From Limnoperna fortunei (lineage: Eukaryota > Mollusca > Bivalvia > Mytilida > Modiolidae): 64,000 bases of DNA. Shown here in pieces: positions 53,650 through 64,000 of the stretch. The translations under genes and the position numbers were made by a program. Under the pieces are notes generated by a model. It did no database searches. It worked only from the letters and a program-made list of their open reading frames with translations, and was not told where the DNA came from. Position 1 is the stretch's first letter. Each line of letters starts with the position of its first letter. The stretch covers positions 22,989,242-23,053,241 of the forward strand of contig OX104120.1 in assembly GCA_944474755.1 (NCBI GenBank), in the 5' to 3' direction.

Positions 53650-54690
53650 AATGTGTCCATGGGACACGGATGCCCCCGCTAAAGTAAGTCCCAAACAGGA
53701 AGTAGTTGTCCAACAGGTCTGAAAGTCGCTTAGGACGTACAACTTGTGATACTGAACCACAATGCCAAATTTCAAATTGTTCTCATGTACAGTTTCTGAT
53801 AAAAGCTTGACAGAATTTTTCATACTCATGATAACACATTTTCATATTGGCCCAGTCACAAACATGAAGTAGTTACTGACCCACCCTGCCAAATTTCAAA
53901 TTGTTCTGATGTATGGTTTCTGAGAAAAGCTTGACGGAAATTTTCATACTCATGTTAACACATTTTCATATCGGCCCAGTCGCAAACAGGAAGTAGTTGT
54001 CCGTCAGGTCTGAAAGTCGCTTAGGACATACAACTTGTGATACTGAACCACCCTGCCAAATTTCAAATTGTTCTCATGTACGGTTTCTGAGAAAAGCTTG
54101 ACGGAAATTTTCATACTCGTGTTAACACATTTTCATATCGGCCCAGTCGCAAACAGGAAGTAGTTGTCCGACAGGTCTGAAAGTCGCTTAGGACGTACAA
54201 CTTGTGATACTGACCCAACCTGCCAAATTTCAAATTGTTCTCATGTACGGTTTCTGAGAAAAGATTGACGGAAATTCCTACATACAGACGGACGTATTTA
54301 CGTACAAATGGAGTCCCAAACAGGAAGTAGTTGTCCGACAGGTCTGAAAGTCGCTTAGGACTTGCAACTTGTGATACTGAACCACCCTGCCAAATTTCAA
54401 ATTGTTCTCATGTACGGTTGCGGAGAAAAGCTTGACGGAAATTCGTACATACAGACGGACGTATTTACGTACAAATGGAGTCCCAAACAGGAAGAAGTTG
54501 TCCGACAGGTCTGAAATTCGCTTAGGACAAACAACTTGTGATACTGAACCACCCTGCCAAATTTCAAATTGTTCTCGTGTACGGTTTCTGAGAAAAGCTT
54601 GACGGAAATTTGTTTGGACGTACGTACGTAAGGATGGACGGACATGAGTAAAACTTGATGCCCCCCGACATGTCGTCGCGGGGGCATAAA
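53650..54690. mobile_element. Element with 167-bp tandem core and GC-rich hairpin end
   Basis: ATGCCCCCGC opens it (about 53669) and GCGGGGGCAT closes it, the latter as part of a hairpin (54658-54688). Between them are five to six units of about 167 bp (marker 'GACAGGTCTGAAAGTCGCTT'; positions 54007, 54175, 54341, 54508), the first ones partly deleted. The layout of fixed ends plus tandem core resembles non-autonomous Helitron/Helentron-type elements described in bivalves, but I cannot assign it firmly. No coding content. Confidence 0.7.
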
Positions 54691-55145
54691 AAGTCTCCCG
54701 AAAGCATGACTTGAAATTTGTCACTTAGTAAGTGAGTAAAAAATGTTGTGTGATTATTTGGCCTACTAAATCTACTTTCTGTAATCGAGTCAAGGTGATT
54801 GATCTCCAGGTAGCACATAAGAGCTTTTCTGAAATCAGTTACATAATCATAGCATTAGAATTAAGCGAAATTTTGATAAATATTAAGTCTCTATCCTAGA
54901 GTTATGTTTAATATTGTAAGCTAAGATTACCACTCAAACTGGAAAAGTAACTATCGAATCAACTAAGATTGAGGGTCGAGTTCACTTCGTTTCGTGCGAA
55001 TCTGGGCACACTATGGCGTCAACACTGTTAATTGGCGTATGCTAAACCGAAAACACAATTTTTAAATTATTTTTTAGGTTTTCGGCATTATTAAGATTTG
55101 TACTAGCACATTGGGAATTACTTACCAATAAAACTGAGCTTTTTG

Positions 55146-55214
55146 CATCTTCGCTTGCCAAGTGTTACGATGAGGTCCCTTTCTTCGGATCGTAACCCTT
55201 GGCTAGCGAAGATG
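55146..55214. mobile_element. MULE-type foldback, copy 3 (69 bp)
   Basis: CATCTTCGCTTGCCAAGTG pairs with its inverse ending GCTAGCGAAGATG. The perfect 9-bp duplication AGCTTTTTG is at 55137-55145 and 55215-55223. It is the shortest member and has only the terminal arms. Confidence 0.88.
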
Positions 55215-55340
55215 AGCTTTTTGTTATGTAGTATACCAATGTTGTTCGCACATATAGAAATATCATGTGTTTTTTCAATCTTATTAAAATTCATTATTAT
55301 ATAGATAGAGATAAAAATTTCGAATTTTCCGAGTGACAGA

Positions 55341-56445
55341 AATGAATCCTAGTCAACTCGTACCTAGACCAACTCGTACCCTACCAACTCGTACCTTTGC
55401 ATTATATGGTAGAATGAAAAAGGGCATAATATGAAAATGGCTGAAATTATGTTAAAATTAAGCTATACATTTGTAAAATTTATTATTATTTATTAAAACA
55501 CAAGACAGGACATATATTTTATAATTTAATATTATCAACAGTTTGTATATATAATTTAGGCGTCTTGTCCATTCAACTGACCACACTGGCGCAGAAGTTG
55601 GCTGGCGGAGATCTGGCCGCTAGAATATTAATCCCACAACTTGAAAAATTCCACCTGCATGTATTTGGTAGTGGATCTCTGCTGCCGACTAAGTTTAGAT
55701 TCTGTGATCATTTTCAGTTGGGTGGGTAGAAGAGTACCTTCTTCTTGCAGTTTTGGAAGTATAGCAAGTAAAACGGCTTCTTCTCATCGCCGGATCTCTT
55801 ATTCATTCGACGAAAATAGATACTACTTAGGGAAAAAATTGAAAATGTTGAATTGACTTAAATATTATCAAAAACCTTAATGGATAAAATTTAAATAAAA
55901 ACACAATAAAATTTTATATTGAATCGAATACTATGGATAAACAGCGATAGTGTAAATCGTTGATTTTAAAAGAACTTGAAAAAAATCTCAAGCGTGAATA
56001 AAAACTAGAAATTATTAACTACATGCACAAGAAAAATAAGCGTTCGTTATTAAGAGGACAATTAAAAATAATAATTGGATCCCTTTCTTTGTAATTAATT
56101 GTTGAAAAAGCGTAATCTGTTTCCAAACTGCAAAATTTGAGTAAAAAATTGCAATTATTAAGTACACAACAAAAATGAGCGGTCGTTATTAAAGAACAAA
56201 AATAATAATAATTGGATCACTTTCTTTGTAGTTAAATGTTGAAAAGGCGTATTTTTAATGTTCGCAAACTGCAAAATATTTGTAAAAAGTTCAAATATTT
56301 TAAAATATTTGTTATGTAATTTACAATATATATTTATATTAAGAACATTCTAAATTTACTATATTAAATGCAAAGGTACGAGTTGGTAGAGGTACGAGTT
56401 AGTAGGGTACGAGTTGGTCGAGGTACGAGTTGACCTGAATCCATT
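55341..56445. mobile_element. 1.1-kb element whose TIRs are built of CCAACTCGTACC repeats
   Basis: The left end AATGAATCCTAGTCAACTCG then (CCAACTCGTACC) units to TTTGCATT is mirrored at the right, ending TTGACCTGAATCCATT. The interior contains a tandem pair of about 125 bp around 'AATAATTGGATC' (56000-56230). No transposase. Target duplication not clear. Confidence 0.7.
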
Positions 56446-56612
56446 GAAATCGCGGTAAATCACATGTGAAAATTATCGTTTATTTTCACTCTCGGGTTTT
56501 TTCCCGCCAAAATTGCTGTTGGTTTTGTACTATACAGATATTCATCCGCCGTTCATAAAATTTAGGATTAAGCATTAAAATTTTACGAAAACAATTGTGA
56601 TCTATATAATAA

Positions 56613-56786
56613 ATAGGATAATCAATTGGGTATCTTGAATATCCAAAATATGATCACTTGTGCCGCATAAAGCATCAGATTAAACTCGTGCGCGTAACAT
56701 GTTCCGCACACTCTTTTAATCAGATGCGTTATGCGGCACAAGTGATCATATTTTGGATATTCACTGCGCCCAATTAATTATCTTAT
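56613..56786. repeat. Foldback inverted repeat with TGCGGCACAAGTGATCATAT arms
   Basis: The left arm ATAGGATAATCAATTGGG onward and the right arm ending CCCAATTAATTATCTTAT pair over about 65 bp with small internal indels, around a CGTGCGCG centre. Confidence 0.78.
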
Positions 56787-56879
56787 AAATCTTTAAACGT
56801 GTCCCTTTTTATAAAATGTTGCTGTGTTGTGCTACACGCAGCGACAAGGCAATAGGGAGTAGCAGTTAAAGATTTAATT

Positions 56880-58320
56880 ATACCCCCCGCTTGCGGGGGG
56901 TATATAGTGTTCATGGTGTCCGTCCGTCCGTCCTTCCGTCCGTCCGTCCGTCCGTCCGTTACACTTTCTATTATTTGCAACTCCTCCTACACCACTGAAA
57001 GGAATTTGATGAAACTTACACAGAATCTTTGTCTCATAGTGCCATTGTGCAGGAGATATTTAACATTTTGATCGGAATGATATTTGGGGTTTCCCATAGA
57101 AAAACATGGACTTTGTCATTGACCTAAGGGGGTCCCTATCTCTTATGTGCAACTCCTCCTACACCACTGAATGGAATTTAATGAAACTTACACAGAATGC
57201 TTGTCACATAGTGCCATTGTGCTGGAGATATTAAACATTTTGATCTGATCGATATTTGGGGTTTCCCATAGAAAAACATGGACATTGTCATTGACCTAAG
57301 GGGGGCCTCATCTCTTATGTGCAACTCCTCCTACACCACTGAATGGAATTTAAAGAAACCGAGTTACACAGCATCCTTGTCACATAGTGCCATTGTGCAG
57401 GAGATATTAAACATTTTGATCGGATCAATATTTGGGGTTTCCCATAGAAAAACATGGACATTGTCATTGACCTAAGGGGGTCCTCATGTCTTATGTGCAA
57501 CTCCTCCTACACCACTGAATGGAATTTGTTGAAACTTACACAGAATCTTTGTCACATAGTGCCATTGTGCAGGAGATATTTATTATTTTGATCGGAATGA
57601 TATTTGGGGTTTCCCATAGAACAACATGGACTGTCATTGACAAAAGGGGATACCCATTTCTTATGTGCGACTCCTCCTACACCACTAAATGGAATTTGAT
57701 GAAACTTACACAGAATGTTGTCACATATTGCCACTGTGCACTAGTTATATAACATTTCGATTGGAATGATATTTGGGGTTTCCCATAGAAAAACATGGAC
57801 TTTGTCATGGACATAAGGGATACCCATCTCTTATGTGCAACTCATTCCTACACCACTGAATGGAATTTGTTGAAACTTACACAGAATCCATGTCACATAG
57901 TGCCATTGTGCAGGAGATATTTAACATTTTGATCGGAATGATATTTGGGGTTTCCCATAGAAAAACATGGAGTTTGTAATGGACATAATGGGATACCCAT
58001 CTTTTACTTACAATTCCTCCTACACCACTGAATGGAATTTGTTGAAACTTATACAGAATCTTGGTCACATATTGCCATTGTGCATTGGATATTAAACATT
58101 TTTATCAGAATATTATTGGAGGTTTGCCATAGAAAAACATGGACTTTGTCATTGACATAGGGATGCCATTCTTTGGGGGATTGGGGAGGGTTACATGTAT
58201 TATCTGCAATTTCGCCTTCACGTTTAACTAGATAAAGTTTCAATTTCATAATTAAGAACACCTGAATTTTCAAAGTAATTGTGAAGCGGGGGGTATCAAT
58301 GGTGAGCATTGCTCACAGGT
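56880..58320. mobile_element. Element with 171-bp tandem core and CCCCCCGC hairpin end
   Basis: A hairpin ATACCCCCCGC...GCGGGGGGTAT (56880-56903) is followed by a (GTCC)n tract, then seven units of about 171 bp (marker 'GCAACTCCTCCTACACCACT' at 56977, 57149, 57320, 57497, 57667, 57838, with a diverged one at 58008). The right end has GCGGGGGGTATC and a GTGAGCATTGCTCAC hairpin. Same architecture as 53650-54690 with a different core. Short open frames here are repeat artefacts. Confidence 0.75.
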
Positions 58321-60325
58321 GTTTTTACTCTAGTTTTAATTAGATTGGTGTTATTTCCGCGGGAAAATGAAATATAGTACATGTGTACATATTAGACAAA
58401 AATATATACCTGATTATAATGCCACACATGTTTGTCTCGAAGACAAAATGTTTAATGAAAATCTTATTGATTGCTTGTTTGTTCTGGACGAGTTGCCTCC
58501 ATCAATGGATTGCCACTATAAAAGGTGGACACGGAATTTCGCCTTTTATTTTTAAATTGTAACAGCTATATTATTCCTACTGTTTATAAACTACAAAATT
58601 TTCCTTAACAATGTAAGAGCGCAGCAGTCTCAACATTACAACATTAAGGTCGGAGACCAGCTTTCCAGCAACTTTTTAATAACACCATATGAAGACATAT
58701 AACGATAAGCAAGAACAGACACAAAGGGAAACAATCCCAGTGTAGAGTTGCAATCTCTGAGAAAATGAATTACTGAGAGCAACAACATAATGCACGATTG
58801 CGTTACAACTGACCTACGTAAGCAATAAATACAACAACAGTAACTAAACATGGTCAACTACTGAGAACAACAAAGATGCACAAAAACAAACAAGTAGGAC
58901 ACGAACAATTAACAACCTTTGTGACCACAAGAACAACTACTAGTCAGAGTATAGTTCTCGCCATTAATTTGGCAGAAGCAATTCTCTCTATTTTGGTGAC
59001 TGTGCCGTTATTTTTCCATTTAATTCGATGGCTAAGGCTTCATTTGATACATTCACAATTTTCCATTCAAAAACAATTTACGTCTATCACTATTAAAATG
59101 TCATTTTTTCACAAAAACTGTCAAAAGATCGGGTGGCGAGAATTACTGTGACCAGTTGATGCGTAATAGGAAGAAGAAAAAAAATGATATAAACGAAAAC
59201 AACAAAAAGGAATACTTCCATGTAAGGAGATCAACAGCAGAGAAAAACAAAAGCCATAACATCGATTAACACATATAATTTAGAGAATGCGATGCAGCAA
59301 CAACATCGACATCTTCGCTAGCCAAGGGTTACGATCCTATACTCTTATCTTCAGAGGGGGGACCTGATCGTAACACTTGGCTAGCGAAAATGCAACATCG
59401 ATAAACCCGACTAAAACAACAGTGATCAAACAGCGTCAGTCTAGAAAATCGAGATTCAAACAAATATGAAAAACATAAATGAGGAACACAACGATAAAGG
59501 AAAATAATAAAGATCAGCAAATGTCATCAAAAATACACAGAATAGATAATACCAGATACATACAGATAAAATCAACAACTTAGTGTCAAAAACATTAGAT
59601 TAAACAAGCGAATTACAATACAAGGCCTAATGAATATCAAATACAAAAGTGGTGACAACGATTTCCATTAAAGTTTTCAGGGTGTTTAGGGCACATACAA
59701 TTAAAATAATTGTCAACGATTTTGTTCAAACTGCTATATGCTAAAAAATTTTTAACAAGTAATCGTAAATAAAATTATACAATTTCGGTTTCAGTGCTTA
59801 TTTCTGAGGTCTTAAGCACCGAAATTTAAACATTTTCTAATAGATTTGACAGAGAAAGAATACAAAAAGCGCTAAAATAATTGATTAAAAAAATTCTACC
59901 TGATTCTTGTTATAATTGGGATAACGTATCGGGAAAAGACCAACAGAAGTCACTAAGCAACAGTTTTATGTATTGGAAAGCACTAGCAATCTGGAAATTT
60001 TTGGTAAAAACTTCCATTTAATTTTTTTAGCCTATACCGAAGTTTTAGATACAAGAATGTACATAAACTATTTATAAATTTGATATAGTAGCATATGTCT
60101 AGGTCATCATTGACATTTTAAATTTATAATAAAAGCGGAAATAATGAAAGATAATTTACCAAAATAATAACTATTCTAAGATGTCAGCACAATAAGAGCA
60201 GATAATAATCTGTAGAACTTCAATACATTTCGCTTGCTGTTTTTTAGTATGAATAATGCTGCTTAAATCAAGTTTTCGTGTTACCCTTATTAAGCTGATT
60301 ATAAGGGAGGTAAGTCAAATACAGA
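58321..60325. other. Intergenic, one foldback inside, no convincing gene
   Basis: A 91-codon frame at 58876-59151 (plus) has a possible membrane segment (AILSILVTVPLFFHLI) but no family and no splice context, so I do not call it. The sequence is otherwise AT-rich and unremarkable. Confidence 0.45.
59310..59392. mobile_element. MULE-type foldback, copy 4 (83 bp)
   Basis: Termini CATCTTCGCTAGCCAAGG and the inverse (one change, GAAAATG). The perfect 9-bp duplication CAACATCGA is at 59301-59309 and 59393-59401. Its middle is not self-complementary: one half matches copy 1 (ATACTCTTATCTTC), the other copy 2 (AGGGGGGACCTGATC). Confidence 0.88.
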
Positions 60326-60548
60326 ATAAATGTCAGTTTATTTGGTAAAATAAACTGTTTTATGCACGAGCGATCGATGGTTTTCCCTTATGGGTACCTC
60401 ATTTGAGTAATGTCCTTCAATGTATGTAGGTAAACCCCAATTAGAACTTAAGTCCTTGAACGCACGTTTGTAAACCCCATTATAACAGGACAATTAGATC
60501 TAATATCATACGTTTTGTTTTTCAAAGAAAATGGATGTTTCTTATTTT
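60326..60548 (+). repeat. 223-bp direct repeat, unit 1
   Basis: Identical, base for base as read, to 61184-61406. Starts ATAAATGTCAGTTTATTTGG and ends GGATGTTTCTTATTTT. The 635 bp between the units are single copy and have no gene. Confidence 0.9.
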
Positions 60549-61183
60549 GTTGTATAATGAGAACATATTCTGCTTTGTGATTTATTACGCGAAAGTATTT
60601 TCTTTGATTTATTTTCGTGGCAGTATTTTTCTTGGGATATATTTCGCTATATTTTTCTGGATTAGTTTTCTGACGGAACCATGCAATCATACCGATAGGA
60701 GACATTTTAATTGTGATTGTTTAAGCGTATGTTTCATGGCGACCATGAGCAGCCATCAGCAAAAATCTGTCATTTATGTATAGAATTTGTGTTGCATTTT
60801 AATTGTTTCCATGTCGAATTGTAAACTTTAACATGTACAAGTGTGTTTCCAGGCGAGCAGGAGCAGCCAGGAGTATAATTTTGTCTTTATTTATCGACGG
60901 CTAGGTGGTTCTTGTGTTGATATAATAAATCCGTGCAGCTTCGGGTGGGGGGATCTGTCGATCTTGTGGCCATTGTGGAGCCCCCCACCTTTGCATTGCT
61001 TGTAAATATTAGATGACCATAAGTAGATAATAAACTTCGGCCACAATTGGTGGCCCATTTTCTTCCAAATTTATGTGTTTTCTTATTTATTTGCAAACAA
61101 GCTCGCTGCACGGAGAAAATACAAATGAATGAGTTGAAAATCAAGTCAGATGATTTTTATTTCTTGGAATGAGCTCAAGTTGC

Positions 61184-61406
61184 ATAAATGTCAGTTTATT
61201 TGGTAAAATAAACTGTTTTATGCACGAGCGATCGATGGTTTTCCCTTATGGGTACCTCATTTGAGTAATGTCCTTCAATGTATGTAGGTAAACCCCAATT
61301 AGAACTTAAGTCCTTGAACGCACGTTTGTAAACCCCATTATAACAGGACAATTAGATCTAATATCATACGTTTTGTTTTTCAAAGAAAATGGATGTTTCT
61401 TATTTT
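61184..61406 (+). repeat. 223-bp direct repeat, unit 2
   Basis: Second copy, offset 858 bp from unit 1. After it the sequence changes to a C-rich stretch leading into the 3' side of LINE D. Confidence 0.9.
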
Positions 61407-61569
61407 CCGCCGCTACCCCTCCTCCACCCATTGCAGTTTACAATAGTATTATTTCTAGTTGTCAATCAGAGTTATTAAAACTTTATTTTCTTTTTTCTTA
61501 TTTTATTATTATTATGTGTAGTTTTCTATTGGATGTTATGTTATTATTATTATGTTACAATTTTGTTAT

Positions 61570-63188
61570 GTTCTGTCTTTTGATGTCTATAAAAATTTTC
61601 AGACAGATTTCTAACTCGTTTTCTAGTGTGTTAGATATACTGGTGAGGCCTACTATATTTTTCTGCTGCATAAAATCTTCTAAATCATTAAGGAAAAGCG
61701 AGAATAGAAAGGGGGATAAGTTTTCACCTTGTCTCACTCCGGTTTCACAGTTGAAATAATCTGACACACAATTATTATATGAAATACATGATTTTATATT
61801 AGAGTACATGTTAAAAATTATATTATACATTTTACCATTTATTTGTTTCAATATAAGCTTATAGAATAGACCGTCTCTCCACACTCTATCAAACGCCTTT
61901 TCAAAATCAATAAAGGCACAGTATAACTTTTTCTTTTTTGATGCAAGTATTTGAAACAGTGTAAACATTGACAAAATATTGTCTAGGGTAGAGTAATTTT
62001 GTCTGAAACCGCATTGATTTTCTTTGATAATTGAAAACTCTTCTGAGTATTCACTGAGTCGAACATTTAGGACAGCAGTAAATAATTTACCTAGACAGCT
62101 GACTATGGTAATTGGTCTATAATTTTTGGGGTCATTTTCTTTACCTTTATTCTTATATATTGGTTTGATTATCCCAGTTAACCACCTTTTTGGCAAGATA
62201 CCTGTATTGAAAATAGTATTGAACAGTTTTTCATAGATGTGGATGAAACGGTCCGCTGTACTCTTTATATATTCGTTTATAACGCCGTCTTCGCCACATG
62301 CTTTTTCGTTCTTTAAATTTTTGATACAACAAAGGATTTCATCAGAAGTGATATAATTATTTATATTTTCATTTATATTAATATGTATAGGAATGCCAGG
62401 TGCTGTTGACTCTTGTTCGTCAGTGTTATCCGAGTTCAGTTTTTGAAAAAAAAATCATGTAAAACATCAATATCTATGTTTGGTTGCTTCTTTCTTTGAT
62501 TTCCTTTTAGAACTTTCCAAAAGTGTTTTGGATATGAATTATGCAATTCATTTGCAAGTTTGTCGGTAAAAGATTTGTACTTGCTATCCAATAGTTTTTT
62601 GTATTTACTTTCTTCTTCAATCATAGCGTCGTAATTTTGGCTTGATTTATGATTTTTATACTTTCTCTTTGTTTTTCTAAAATTTCTACGAGCAATCTTA
62701 CATTCACCGTCAAACCAAGGCTTTTGATTTTCCGGTACTTTTTTACTTGTATTATTTTTTGTTTTGACATTATTATGAATACCAAAAGTTCCAAATGATT
62801 TCTTTGCGGATTCAATAAAAATCATACCCTGATCCTCCACTATAGTATCAATATCATGACTGCCATTTTCTAATGTTTGCTCTTGCAGACGATCGAGTTT
62901 CTGCATTAAGTTATCTATCTTATTTTCACCAATATTTTCTTGGAATTCTTTTTGTTTTTCAATTTTCCATGGCTTTGCTTTAGAACTAAGTTTAGTATAA
63001 GGGGTAAAGCATTGATTTTGGTTTTCATCTTTCTTAGCACAATCACAATCAATTGAAAGTATTAAACGAATCGGTGAATGAACATCAGAGAAAAGCTTGC
63101 TCGTTTCAAGGATATCGAAATCTAGGAATAATTTCAAAAATTCGGGGCTACTTATGCAATAGTCAACAACACTGGCAACATTATACAA
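61570..63188 (-). pseudogene. LINE D: endonuclease end and reverse transcriptase cut off before YADD
   Basis: 63188-62436 carries the end of the APE domain (NVASVVDYCISSPEF) and a basic linker (KPWFDGECKIARRNFRKTKR). 62196-61555 carries the reverse transcriptase start (NYRPITIVSCLGKLFTAVLN, FIDFEKAFDRVWRDGLFYKL, GVRQGENLSPFLFSLFLNDL). The homology stops at LEICLKIF near 61600, exactly where LINE C continues to LLYADD, so the catalytic motif is absent. A frameshift lies between 62196 and 62436. Same family as LINE C and better preserved. Confidence 0.83.
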
Positions 63189-63364
63189 TAATTGTATAAA
63201 GAGAATAGCAAATTAAGAACAAAATTAATATTTTGGGGGCAAAAGGGGGGGAGGGGGGAGCTGGGGAAATCGGAGGTTAAGGAGACAACCTGATATCCTA
63301 GCAATATCAATATATAGGCTAAATGGCAAAATACATGATGATATTGAACATATATAAAATAGTA

Positions 63365-63590
63365 TCATATTTCTGAGTTACAAACATGGATAAATCTATC
63401 AACATTCTTAGTAGAATTGCAGTCTTTGGTACTCAGTAACCAAATAGAATTTAGTTTCAAGGTATTTTCGTTATTTTTAAAACAGCTATCAAAGAGGTCA
63501 AATATATTTCGGTTGTAAAAGGGACAAGTAATTATAAAGTGTTCCTCATCTTCTATGTCACCAGAGTTCAAATAAATTTGAAAAGCAAAA
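63365..63590 (-). pseudogene. 3' end fragment of another LINE (C-terminal zinc knuckle)
   Basis: The minus strand reads SGDIEDEEHFIITCPFYNRN followed by IFDLFDSCFKNN. HFIITC fits the His-Cys half of the LINE C-terminal knuckle seen in LINE A to C. It lies just upstream of LINE D on the same strand. 63189-63364 between them shows a G-rich tract and nothing else. Confidence 0.55.
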
Positions 63591-63951
63591 TGATAATATT
63601 ATCTTGAATCTTATCACTTATCTTCACATGCGGCTTAAGTTGTTGACCGCAGTAAACGTATATTATTGATTTCAAATTAACAAACAAGCTACTCATTATG
63701 TACGGATATGATAAAGAGGATGCAGGAAATTTCGGTTTATTGACGAAAATGTAAAAATAAATCGGAAAAATTACTTAATAACATATATATGTGTTTATAT
63801 AAATATTGATCTTGAATTTTCTCAAAGCTATAACAACTTAAAATTTGTCTATATTGCCTATACCATCGCTACCTGATGGTTAGCTTTCAATTGGCTTTGT
63901 TCAAATATTCCAATAAATGTTATCAAAATTACCAATGTGACAAATTTTTTA

Positions 63952-63993
63952 CGCCAGACGCGCGTTTCGTCTATTCAAGACTCATCACTGGCG
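63952..63993 (-). ncRNA. Hammerhead-ribozyme-like motif
   Basis: On the minus strand: stem I CGCCA, then GTGATGA, stem II GTC...GAC, GAAAC, a minimal stem III ACGCGCGT, the cleavage triplet GTC, and the stem I partner TGGCG. Order and spacing match the short-stem-III hammerheads known from metazoan repeats, including the GACGAAACGCGCGTC block. The conserved CTGATGA core reads GTGATGA here, which should weaken or abolish cleavage. It probably belongs to a dispersed bivalve repeat running off the window end. 63591-63951 has no gene. Confidence 0.6.
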
Positions 63994-64000
63994 TTCAACT

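Noticed and set aside
54278..54818. Overlapping 84-148-residue frames on the minus strand
   Set aside because: They are frame artefacts of the 167-bp tandem units; the same peptide recurs in different frames.
56977..58220. Short open frames as a repetitive protein
   Set aside because: They arise on both strands from the 171-bp tandem unit and break in every copy.
58876..59151. 91-residue membrane-like protein
   Set aside because: One hydrophobic stretch only, no family, no splice or start context that stands out from chance in AT-rich DNA.
60326..61406. Short LTR retrotransposon (TRIM)
   Set aside because: Identical direct repeats fit, but TG...CA ends, primer-binding site, polypurine tract and target duplication were not found.

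Overview
The window is animal genomic DNA: AT-rich, intron-containing and crowded with transposable elements. It most likely comes from a bivalve mollusc, possibly a mussel. The evidence is a spliced metazoan-type ammonium transporter gene, several copies of a tRNA-headed SINE with a core I recall from molluscan SINEs, a hammerhead-ribozyme-like repeat of the kind reported from bivalves, a Ty3/gypsy integrase end with a chromodomain, MULE and Tc1/mariner transposase remnants, and four LINE bodies plus a fragment of a fifth. Species assignment is inference. No bacterial, CRISPR or operon structure is present.

The only confident host gene is an ammonium transporter (AMT) on the minus strand. 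Ten coding exons run from 22584 down to 3604 and join in consistent phases with GT-AG introns, giving 485 residues. A second exon homologous to exon 1 lies 30 kb further upstream (52429-52606). It ends in the same splice phase and would give a 491-residue protein. The gene therefore appears to have two alternative first exons, hence two promoters, with about 30 kb of repeats between them; the alternative is an orphan duplicated exon.

Region by region: 1-1716 is the 3' end of a chromodomain gypsy element and a putative LTR. 1774-3160 holds a SINE, a TIR element and a foldback. 3604-13725 holds AMT exons 10 to 2, with a dimeric 70-bp satellite in intron 8 and MITEs in other introns. 13939-18339, in AMT intron 1, is a 4.4-kb element with CACTGTAAAAAA ends and clusters of AAACATGTTTAGG. 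It carries splice-bounded minus-strand exon candidates and a nested 276-bp MITE. 19137-20095 is a MULE transposase pseudogene. 20962-21637 is a TIR element with a 9-bp-TSD foldback inserted in it. 22425-22584 is AMT exon 1a. 26606-32480 holds two head-to-tail LINEs, the second nearly complete with a 2A-like motif. 33068-33229 is a long palindrome. 35133-41813 is a decayed two-ORF LINE split by a 2.2-kb tandem duplication.

44266-51054 is a 6.8-kb element with about 300-bp TIRs containing repeated GATRGTAACG motifs. It holds two SINEs and a dead DD34E transposase. 52429-52606 is AMT exon 1b. 53650-58320 holds two minisatellite-cored elements (167- and 171-bp units) with G-rich hairpin ends, and a third TIR element between them. 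60326-61406 is a 223-bp identical direct repeat. 61570-63590 holds LINE fragments. 63952-63993 is a hammerhead-like motif.

Four small foldback elements (21321, 24479, 55146, 59310) share one terminus and each is flanked by a 9-bp target duplication. That is the hallmark of Mutator-like transposition, and a MULE transposase relic is in the same window.
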